Shown piece after piece: positions 57,608 to 64,000 of a stretch of 64,000 nucleotides of DNA. How positions within the stretch are numbered: the stretch's first letter is position 1; every line of letters begins with the position of its first letter. The position numbers and the translations under genes were made by a program. Source of the stretch: Pontibacter oryzae (GTDB taxonomy: Bacteria > Bacteroidota > Bacteroidia > Cytophagales > Hymenobacteraceae); NCBI RefSeq assembly GCF_003576375.1, contig NZ_QWGE01000001.1, positions 1,054,001-1,118,000 on the forward strand, written 5' to 3'. The notes beneath the pieces were generated by a model. It worked only from the letters and a program-made list of their open reading frames with translations. It made no database searches and was not told the DNA's origin.

Positions 57608-58513
57608 ATGATTCCTGCACTTCGCCCCGGCGATAAAATCGCCATAATTGCCACCGCCCGTAAGATCAGTTTGCCAGAAATAGAGATGGCCATCGGTATT
57701 TTCAGGAATTGGGGCTTACAAGTGGAAGTAGGCCAAACCATAGGCGCTAGTTACAATTACTTCGCCGGCAACGATGCCCTGCGCCTGCAAGATTTACAAA
57801 ACGCCCTGGACGATGAAAGTATAAGAGCCATTATCTGCGCCCGCGGCGGGTATGGCACCACCCGCATCATCGATCAGGTTGATTTCAGCAAATTTCACAA
57901 GCACCCCAAATGGCTGGTCGGTTTTAGTGACGTAACCGCACTGCACAGCCATATCCATACTTTGGGCCTGGAGAGCGTGCACGCCATTATGCCTTTGCTA
58001 TTCCCGAAGCCAGGCGCTGAGCCTTCCATTGAATCGCTTCGGAAGGTTTTGTTTGGCGAGGAACTGCAGTATACGGCTGCACCACATGCCTTTAACCGCA
58101 CAGGAACCGCCACAGGCCAGTTGGTAGGCGGCAACCTCTCCATGCTGCACACCCTCACTGGCACCCGCTCCGACATCAGCACCGATGGCAAACTACTCTT
58201 TTTAGAAGACCTCTGCGAATACCTTTACCACTTGGACCGCATGATGGTGCACCTCGACCGCAGCGGCAAGCTGGCCAACCTGGCCGGCCTCATCATCGGC
58301 GACATGAGCGACATGAACGAGACTCCGGTTCCTTTTGTAAAATCGGCTTACGAGATCATTCTGGAGCACACCGGCAAGTATAACTACCCTGTCTGCTACG
58401 GTTTCCCGGTTGGCCATGAGCCCCTGAACCTGGCGCTGGTGTGTGGGCGCGAAGCTTTATTGGAGGTAAGTGAGGCTGGCACGCTGCTGCGTTATAGTGG
58501 GGCTACTTTGTAA
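57608..58513 (+). CDS. LD-carboxypeptidase, peptidase family S66
   Basis: Removes the terminal D-Ala from murein tetrapeptides in cell wall recycling. The 301 residues show ARGGYGTTRIID, GFSDVTALHSH with the catalytic Ser near residue 103, and the late VCYGFPVGHE with the His near 277; Glu in LFLEDLCEY fits the catalytic triad. Lacks a signal peptide, so it is cytoplasmic. The next gene follows after 43 bases. Confidence 0.92.
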   Translation: MIPALRPGDKIAIIATARKISLPEIEMAIGIFRNWGLQVEVGQTIGASYNYFAGNDALRLQDLQNALDDESIRAIICARGGYGTTRIIDQVDFSKFHKHPKWLVGFSDVTALHSHIHTLGLESVHAIMPLLFPKPGAEPSIESLRKVLFGEELQYTAAPHAFNRTGTATGQLVGGNLSMLHTLTGTRSDISTDGKLLFLEDLCEYLYHLDRMMVHLDRSGKLANLAGLIIGDMSDMNETPVPFVKSAYEIILEHTGKYNYPVCYGFPVGHEPLNLALVCGREALLEVSEAGTLLRYSGATL

Positions 58514-58556
58514 CCCGATTCTCCCAAAAATCATTTCCCCGCTAAAATACTGATAT

Positions 58557-59054
58557 ATGGAAGGCTATAGAAAACTTGACAGCGCAACGGAAGACCTCTT
58601 TGAGCATGTGCTTACAAGCGTGGCCGGGGAATTTTTAATGGAGAGAAAAGAGATAGCATTTGGCATAAGCCTGTTGTCTTCATTTAGTTCGTTAGGGGAT
58701 TACGAGAGGCTGTACATCCATAAAGTAACGGAATTCAAGTCTGCTTCTAACTCCTTTATCATACTGTTACTGGAGAAGCACTTAACGCTAGTAAAGCAGC
58801 TGCCCAGTGGGCATAGGTACAGTGAGGAGGTTGAGGAAATTGAACCGCTGCTTTTCTTCACCCTCCCCCATGACATCGGCAGGGTTGTTATCAGAAAAGA
58901 AACGCTCGGCGATAAAATAGCAGATATCTTTAACCGCGAAGACATCGATTTTAAAGAATACCCCACATTCAGCAGGAAGTATTTTGTAACAGGCAACAAA
59001 CCCGACCTGATTAAGTCATACTTCCCGAAGAAGCTGATTCATGTTTTGGAGTAG
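58557..59054 (+). CDS. Hypothetical protein
   Basis: A 165-residue soluble protein. It has alternating strands and helices (EIAFGISLLSSF, SFIILLLEKHL, VVIRKETLGDKIADIF) and a C-terminal EYPTFSRKYFVTGNKPDLIKSYF that resembles the end of proteins with an F..KYFV.G motif, such as DUF3137-like ones, but this is not secure. No Cys or catalytic motif. It may share a transcript with the LD-carboxypeptidase. Confidence 0.6.
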   Translation: MEGYRKLDSATEDLFEHVLTSVAGEFLMERKEIAFGISLLSSFSSLGDYERLYIHKVTEFKSASNSFIILLLEKHLTLVKQLPSGHRYSEEVEEIEPLLFFTLPHDIGRVVIRKETLGDKIADIFNREDIDFKEYPTFSRKYFVTGNKPDLIKSYFPKKLIHVLE

Positions 59055-59202
59055 ACGCAGAATATGTTTGTGGAGATAAACGGCAGGCTAGGCTATGTGA
59101 GGACAGAGCAAACCTTAACAAAAGATCTGCTGTTGCACTTGATTGCATTTGGCAGCAACATATCGTAGCGCAACGGTTTATCGCCTATTAACCAACCAAT
59201 AT

Positions 59203-59910
59203 CTAAGCCGCCCTATCAATTCCTTTCTGCCGCACATCCTGGTAATAGTTACAAAGGCCGTTTAAAACGCATTCATCGCACTTGGGGCTGTAGAACGTGC
59301 AAACGCGTTGCCCGTGCCAGAACAGGTGCTTATGAAAGTTAAAAAGCTCTAGGGCATCCGGGGGCAGCATGTCTAGAAGTATGGCGTGGGCCTTGGCAGC
59401 CGTTACCTTCGCACCGATCAGGCCCACCCGCTGGCTCACCCGGAACACATGCGTATCAACGGGCAAAACCGGCTTCTTAAAATTAAAAAGCAGCAGCAGT
59501 GTGGCTGTCTTCAGTCCTACGCCGGGTAGGCGCGTCAGCCAATCCATGGCTTCTTCAATAGAGAGGTCAGCCAGAAAATCGATGTTTATCTCGCCACGCG
59601 CAGCCTTTATCATCCGCAGGGTTTGCTGTATCTGCGGTGCCTTTTGCTCGGGGTAGCGCGTGGTCTTTATTGCCTGGGCAAGCTCGCACTCATCGGCCAG
59701 CATCACGCCTTCCCAATCCCCGAAGCGCTCCAACATGGTATTATAGGCCGTTGTCTCGTCGGCGTGGTTGGTTCGGTGCGAGAGCATCGTGGAAATCAGC
59801 TCATGCATAGGGCTACGGCGGCTGCCGAGTGTCAGTCTCTTGTAAGCCTGGTTCAGTAGCTCATGCGTTAGCTGCGTTTTCTCGGAAGCGGATAATTTTT
59901 GCGTATCCAT
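59203..59910 (-). CDS. nth: Endonuclease III-like DNA glycosylase
   Basis: Base-excision repair enzyme of the helix-hairpin-helix superfamily. RLPGVGLKTATLLLL holds the hairpin and catalytic Lys, LPVDTHVFRVSQRVGL the catalytic Asp, and CTFYSPKCDECVLNGLC the four Cys of the [4Fe-4S] cluster (C-x6-C-x2-C-x5-C). The 235-residue length is normal. The N-terminal segment differs from E. coli Nth, so a related Nth-type glycosylase of the HhH group cannot be ruled out. Confidence 0.88.
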   Translation of the reverse strand: MDTQKLSASEKTQLTHELLNQAYKRLTLGSRRSPMHELISTMLSHRTNHADETTAYNTMLERFGDWEGVMLADECELAQAIKTTRYPEQKAPQIQQTLRMIKAARGEINIDFLADLSIEEAMDWLTRLPGVGLKTATLLLLFNFKKPVLPVDTHVFRVSQRVGLIGAKVTAAKAHAILLDMLPPDALELFNFHKHLFWHGQRVCTFYSPKCDECVLNGLCNYYQDVRQKGIDRAA

Positions 59911-60113
59911 GTCACTGTTTTTTTGGGCTTAGTTATTACGGTGATTACGCTAAACTGTTAATTACGACAGAAATCCTTATATTAGAAAAACTATATGTTA
60001 ATGGCCTATATATTTATACATATAGTAAATTAGGTATAACTTAACAGACAACTATTTTATCGCGCTAACGCTATACTTTGTGGTTGTTGGTTTTAACTGC
60101 AGCAAGAACGCAT

Positions 60114-60806
60114 ATGGAAATCAAGTTTTTAGGTACTGGCGGGGCTTTCGATACAGATTACCTTAACTCTGCGGCTCTCTTGAATTTTAGAGGGACACAC
60201 TTGCTGCTGGATTGCGGCTTTACAGTATTTCCAACACTTGTCAAGAAAAGCCTTGTACAGCGGGTTACCCATGTGCTGCTAACCCACCTGCACAACGACC
60301 ATTCCGGCAGCCTGGCTAACCTGTTACTCTATAAAAGCATTGTTGAGAAAGCTCCGAAACTGGTTATACTATACCCCTCTGAGCAGTTTAAGCAGCAGCT
60401 GTGCCGCTTTCTGGAGATACAACTGAAAGAACCGGATGCTTACGCTGAGTTTGTACCACTAGAGCATTTTGAAGGCATCACTTGCATCGACACCTATGGC
60501 CAGCACTCGGAAGGCTACCAGAGCTTTGCTTATATTTTTGATGAGGATAATACGCGCATTGCCTATTCCGGCGATCTGGCCCGGCCCTCAGCGCTCTTTG
60601 ATAAACTTCAGAAGATGCCCGATAAACCTACCTGCGTTTTCCACGACATCACATTTAACCCTGAAAACAAAGGCCATACATACTACAAGCAGTTGCTACC
60701 GTACATGAATGGAATCAACCTTTTCGGTTACCACTGCGACCCCACCCAAAACCCGCCAGACAACCCGATACGGCTTGTCTTTTACCAGCACGAGTTTATG
60801 GCCTAG
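60114..60806 (+). CDS. MBL-fold metallo-hydrolase
   Basis: A 230-residue protein with the metallo-beta-lactamase fold. LGTGGAFDTD starts it; THLHNDHSGS near residue 64 is the HxHxDH metal site; YSGDLARPS carries a metal Asp and LFGYHCDP a late His. It resembles the RNase Z/ElaC type but lacks the full substrate arm, and the substrate is unknown. ATG at 60114 is chosen over a TTG-like start at 60078. Confidence 0.85.
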   Translation: MEIKFLGTGGAFDTDYLNSAALLNFRGTHLLLDCGFTVFPTLVKKSLVQRVTHVLLTHLHNDHSGSLANLLLYKSIVEKAPKLVILYPSEQFKQQLCRFLEIQLKEPDAYAEFVPLEHFEGITCIDTYGQHSEGYQSFAYIFDEDNTRIAYSGDLARPSALFDKLQKMPDKPTCVFHDITFNPENKGHTYYKQLLPYMNGINLFGYHCDPTQNPPDNPIRLVFYQHEFMA

Positions 60807-60913
60807 CTATTTGTTGTGCCTTAGCCTGGTGCCTGCCCTGGGTAGCAAGCAAAAAAGTATAAAACTTTCGGCAGCTCGAAGAGGTTAGCTGTTTATATCA
60901 GCACTATATATTT

Positions 60914-61564
60914 ATGCTTCAGCACACCACCAGGCATACAACACCTGCCAAGCAAACGCCATACTTGCAACAGCCTTTACACTTGCTGTACAGTCTTGTA
61001 TTTACATTATTCTGGGTATATACTGGCCTCACTACCCCGGATCTCAAAAACTGGCTCTTAGAGAACACCCTCACACTGTCGCTGATTATTTTCTTGGTAG
61101 CCTTTTACAACATCTTTCGCTTCTCAGATACAAGCTACACCTTGGTGTTCCTGTTTCTACTGCTGCATGTATATGGCAGCCAGTACCAATATGCCGATAA
61201 CCCACTGGGGGAATGGTTGAAAGAGCAGTATGCCCTTAAGCGTAATCATTATGACCGCTTGGTACATTTCGGGTTTGGCCTGCTACTGGCTTACCCCATG
61301 CATGAGGTATTGGCCCATGGTTTTAAAGTGAAGCCTTTTCTTAGCTATTTGCTGCCAGTAGAGTTCATACTTTCGCTCAGCGCGCTGTATGAGTTGGTAG
61401 AGTGGATAGTGGCAGACTGGGTGTACGGCGGTGGGCAGCAAGGCATGGACTATCTGGGCATGCAAGGCGATATGTGGGATGCCCAGAAAGACATAGCACT
61501 AGCTACGTGTGGCGCCATACTTGCCATGATTGCTACGTTTATACAAAGGGCCAATACTCGCTAA
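60914..61564 (+). CDS. YjdF/DUF2238 family membrane protein
   Basis: A 216-residue integral membrane protein with about six helices. HVYGSQYQYADNPLGEWL, NHYDRLVHFGFGLLLAYP, SLSALYELVEWIVADW and DYLGMQGDMWDAQKD are characteristic of the family. Charged and His residues in helices suggest metal or ligand binding. The function is unknown. It ends at a shared terminator. Confidence 0.85.
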   Translation: MLQHTTRHTTPAKQTPYLQQPLHLLYSLVFTLFWVYTGLTTPDLKNWLLENTLTLSLIIFLVAFYNIFRFSDTSYTLVFLFLLLHVYGSQYQYADNPLGEWLKEQYALKRNHYDRLVHFGFGLLLAYPMHEVLAHGFKVKPFLSYLLPVEFILSLSALYELVEWIVADWVYGGGQQGMDYLGMQGDMWDAQKDIALATCGAILAMIATFIQRANTR

Positions 61565-61582
61565 AAAGTACGGGCAAAAAAA

Positions 61583-61608
61583 ACCAGCCGCACCCCCGTG
61601 CGGCTGGT
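61583..61608. terminator. Bidirectional terminator
   Basis: Perfect 11-base arms ACCAGCCGCAC and GTGCGGCTGGT, loop CCCC; preceded by eight A, a strong T run for the minus-strand gene. Confidence 0.9.
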
Positions 61609-61645
61609 AAAATCACCAATTATCCAATCAATCTACTACTTAATC

Positions 61646-62341
61646 TTATAATTCACCGCGCTCAGCGGCTTTCTTCATTTTTTCGTTCGCATAGATCGCA
61701 ATTTCTACACGGCGGTTCTGGCGACGGCCATCAGCAGTGCTGTTGTCGGCAATCGGCTGGTCATCGGCATAGCCCATGGTTGTCATGCGGCCACGGTCAA
61801 CACCCATAGAAGCCAGATAATCTGCCACGGACTGGGCACGGCGCTCAGAAAGCGGTTGGTTAATGCTACGGTTACCCGTGTTATCAGTATGCCCCTCGAT
61901 CAGGATGTTTGTATCTGGGTACTTCTTCAGCGTTTGAGCAAGTTGCGAAATTTCAGTTTTGGCATTTGCCTGCAGTTCTGCCGAGTTAACCGCGTAAAGT
62001 ATACCAGAATCAAATGTGATCTTGATACCCTCACCAACGCGCTCTACATTGGCCCCTTCTAGGTCGCGGCGAAGCTCTTCTGCCTGCTTATCCATGCGGC
62101 GGCCAATTACGGCACCTGCTGTGCCACCAACTGCTGCGCCAATAATAGCACCTGCTGCAGTGTTACCGGCAATCTTACCTACCACACCACCTACTACTGC
62201 ACCAGACCCGGCGCCTATAATACCTCCTTTGGTAGTTTTGCTCATGCCGCCACCACCGCCGCTATTCGCGCACGATGAAAGTAAAACAGCTATAATAGCC
62301 AACACGGATAAGTTTATTCTTAATTTTTTCATGTTTTTCAT
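61646..62341 (-). CDS. OmpA-family lipoprotein with glycine zipper (copy 1)
   Basis: A 231-residue outer membrane lipoprotein. The signal peptide ends LLSSC; then a glycine-zipper segment KTTKGGIIGAGSGAVVGG to GAVIGRRMDK (about 35-85), and an OmpA peptidoglycan-binding domain with IEGHTDNTG and LSERRAQSVADYL (about 105-220). It probably links the outer membrane to the wall. It is highly similar to the next gene over most of its length; the two are tandem paralogs. Confidence 0.9.
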   Translation of the reverse strand: MKNMKKLRINLSVLAIIAVLLSSCANSGGGGGMSKTTKGGIIGAGSGAVVGGVVGKIAGNTAAGAIIGAAVGGTAGAVIGRRMDKQAEELRRDLEGANVERVGEGIKITFDSGILYAVNSAELQANAKTEISQLAQTLKKYPDTNILIEGHTDNTGNRSINQPLSERRAQSVADYLASMGVDRGRMTTMGYADDQPIADNSTADGRRQNRRVEIAIYANEKMKKAAERGEL

Positions 62342-62643
62342 GGTTAAATCTGTCTTTCTGAATCCGTAGATTCTGAACCTTGTACTTTATATATTCTATT
62401 AATGTTATATTAAATTATTAGCAAGATTTTGCACTACTTACTGCAACATTGCTTCAGCACAATACTACCTATTGACTATCAATACCTTACAAAACATTGA
62501 CAAGTATCTATAATATTAATTTATTAACGGCTTTTGTGTAACTGAGTTTAAAAAGTGTGGTGAGCTGTGCGTAAGCAGACCTATAAAAAACGCCTGCCCT
62601 CCAAAGAGAGACAGGCGTTACATAAACAGGAAAAGTAATCTTT
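62342..62643. other. Intergenic stretch between the two OmpA genes
   Basis: About 300 AT-rich bases without an open frame. It holds a small hairpin GAATC-CGTA-GATTC near 62362 and the terminator of the upstream paralog. The downstream paralog therefore probably has its own promoter here, which I could not place. Confidence 0.45.
62589..62619 (-). terminator. Terminator of OmpA copy 2
   Basis: Arms AACGCCTG and CAGGCGTT around a 15-base loop; a T run follows on the minus strand. Confidence 0.7.
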
Positions 62644-63384
62644 TTACTTTAGCTCACCGCTTTCGGCAGCCTTCTTCAGCTCTTCGTTTGCCACAATAAT
62701 GATTTCTACACGGCGGTTCTGGCGGCGGCCATCAACTGTGCTGTTATCCGCGATTGGCTGGTCGTAGCTATAGCCTTTCGCCTGTAGGCGGGTGCCATCA
62801 ACGCCTAAGCTGCGCGCATAAGCAGCCACCGACTCGGCACGACGCTCCGATAGCTTTTGGTTCAGCTCATACGAGCCTGTATTGTCTGTATGCCCTTCAA
62901 TGATAACGTTTGTGCCCTGGTAATCCTGCAGTGTTTTAGCCAGTTTCTGGATGTCCTGTTTGGCAGAGGCGCTTAGCTCGGCAGAGTTCACCGCGAAAAG
63001 TATGCCTGAGTCAAAGTTCACACGGATGGCTTCGCCTACACGCTCCACCTTAGCATTTTCCATACTTTTCTCCAGTTCTTCGGCCTGCTTATCCATGCGG
63101 CGGCCAATTACGGCACCCGTTGCGCCACCAACTGCTGCACCTACAATGGCACCCGCAGCGGTGTTGCCTAGCCTGTTACCGATCAGACCGCCAAGCACGG
63201 CACCACCACCAGCACCAATAATGCCGCCTTTGGTAGTTTTGCTCATACCTTGCTTGTCGTTAGTTTTGGTCTGTGTGGTAGTTTCTGTATTTCCCGAGCC
63301 AGCTACAGGAGCCGTGGACTGGCAAGACGAGAACAACAAAGTTGCGGCCAGCATAGAACTCAGGGATAGTTTGATAAATTTCAT
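62644..63384 (-). CDS. OmpA-family lipoprotein with glycine zipper (copy 2)
   Basis: A 246-residue paralog of the preceding gene, 61646-62341. Signal peptide ends LLFSSC; a Thr/Asn-rich linker of about 20 residues is longer than in copy 1. Glycine zipper (KTTKGGIIGAGGGAVLGG on) and OmpA domain (IEGHTDNTG, LSERRAESVAAYA) match closely. The extended linker and different upstream regions suggest separate regulation after an old duplication. Confidence 0.9.
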   Translation of the reverse strand: MKFIKLSLSSMLAATLLFSSCQSTAPVAGSGNTETTTQTKTNDKQGMSKTTKGGIIGAGGGAVLGGLIGNRLGNTAAGAIVGAAVGGATGAVIGRRMDKQAEELEKSMENAKVERVGEAIRVNFDSGILFAVNSAELSASAKQDIQKLAKTLQDYQGTNVIIEGHTDNTGSYELNQKLSERRAESVAAYARSLGVDGTRLQAKGYSYDQPIADNSTVDGRRQNRRVEIIIVANEELKKAAESGELK

Positions 63385-63548
63385 CGTAGTAGAATTTGAT
63401 TAATGTTGACGTTGTGTAATTATAAGGTTTATATCGCAGTACTTACACCACCAAACGCAACTCCTATGCCAAAACGTATCTAAGCTCGGTCCAAATATTC
63501 AAAAAATCTATATTTGCTATGCTTTAGTTTGATTATCAGGCACAAAAA

Positions 63549-63576
63549 AACCTGCCGCGTTTTTGCACGGCAGGTT
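63549..63576 (-). terminator. Terminator of accD
   Basis: Arms AACCTGCCG and CGGCAGGTT with a 10-base loop; T run on the minus strand. Confidence 0.8.
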
Positions 63577-63598
63577 ATAGGTATACTTTATGTACCGC

Positions 63599-64000
63599 CT
63601 AGGATACCTTAGAAGCTTTTTTAGCTTTTGGGGCCGTGGTTACGTCTTCTGACAGCAACACCATGCTAAGGAGCTCGCTCAGCTTTGTTTTAAGTTGTTT
63701 ACGGTCTACAATAAAATCCAGGAAGCCGTGCTCCAGCACAAACTCTGCGCTCTGGAATCCTTTTGGCAAGTCTTTACCGATAGTCTCCTTGATAACGCGC
63801 GGACCGGCAAAACCTATCAGGGCACCTGGCTCGGCAATGTTAAAATCACCAAGCATGGCGTAAGAGGCCGTTACACCGCCTGTGGTCGGGTCTGTTAGCA
63901 TGGAGATATATGGCAGTTTCTCTTCGGAAAGCAGCGCCAGTTTAGCCGAGGTCTTGGCCATTTGCATCAGCGAGAAGCCGGCTTCCATCATGCGGGCACC
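63599..64000 (-). CDS. accD: Acetyl-CoA carboxylase carboxyltransferase subunit beta, 3' part only
   Basis: Transfers the carboxyl group from biotin to acetyl-CoA, the first step of fatty acid synthesis. Only the C-terminal 133 or so residues are in the window, including [52 protein letters not shown] and a Lys/Ala-rich tail. The frame runs open through the window edge, so the gene continues beyond it. The N-terminal zinc ribbon is not visible. Confidence 0.95.
   Translation of the reverse strand, partial: GARMMEAGFSLMQMAKTSAKLALLSEEKLPYISMLTDPTTGGVTASYAMLGDFNIAEPGALIGFAGPRVIKETIGKDLPKGFQSAEFVLEHGFLDFIVDRKQLKTKLSELLSMVLLSEDVTTAPKAKKASKVS

Noticed and set aside
1..64000. tRNA, rRNA, CRISPR, insertion sequence or prophage
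   Set aside because: No T-loop patterns with matching stems, no direct-repeat arrays with regular spacers, and no transposase, integrase or phage protein among the translated frames.

Overview
The window looks like a chromosomal segment of an aerobic Bacteroidota bacterium of the Cytophagales, most like Pontibacter or a relative in the Hymenobacteraceae (inferred, not tested by search). The signs are a type IX secretion sorting domain, promoters of the form TTTG-N19-TAnnTTTG with weak ribosome binding sites, many lipoproteins and SusC-type carboxypeptidase-like domains, a short NuoG, and gene order typical of the group. There is no rRNA, tRNA, CRISPR array, transposase, phage or plasmid gene that I can see. 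Most of the window is housekeeping.

Layout. 0-5.2 kb: a secreted SGNH hydrolase, a phosphoribosyltransferase/dienelactone hydrolase pair, a lipoprotein and endonuclease V, with gaps filled by several different inverted-repeat elements. 5.2-20.2 kb: ClpB, a secreted esterase, a lactonase-like lipoprotein, a HupE/UreJ protein, a secreted M1 peptidase, an NDH-2-type flavoprotein, an ArsR regulator, a YjjG nucleotidase and PruA. 20.4-35.3 kb: a fourteen-gene complex I locus, nuoA-J then nuoK-N, split by one gene on the opposite strand. 35.3-47.7 kb: an AraC regulator and a hydrolase, a DnaA-box cluster, AspS, a GDPD, a GT-C glycosyltransferase, GtrA, DUF937, TadA, superoxide dismutase and a TIKI/EreA-like protein. 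47.9-64 kb: DsbD, a CNNM-type protein with hemerythrin, gamma carbonic anhydrase, radical SAM/SPASM, a beta-barrel protein, an AbgT transporter, LD-carboxypeptidase, endonuclease III, an MBL hydrolase, a YjdF-type membrane protein, two tandem OmpA lipoproteins, and the 3' end of accD.

How the genes work together. The nuo locus encodes the proton-pumping NADH dehydrogenase and the NDH-2-like protein gives a possible non-pumping bypass. PruA feeds glutamate from proline breakdown. DsbD, ClpB and superoxide dismutase serve redox and protein quality control; endonucleases III and V serve DNA repair. OmpA lipoproteins, LD-carboxypeptidase, AbgT, GDPD and the glycosyltransferase belong to the envelope.

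The most unusual feature is not a gene. The heptamer AAGTATA (TATACTT on the other strand) recurs about 100 times by eye, where about 8 are expected from equal base frequencies. It lies in both orientations, inside genes in several reading phases and between genes, and as inverted pairs forming terminator stems. This is the pattern of DNA uptake sequences in Neisseria and Pasteurellaceae. Second in interest is a DnaA-box cluster near 38.4 kb; then a possible small RNA near 55.0 kb and the split nuo locus.
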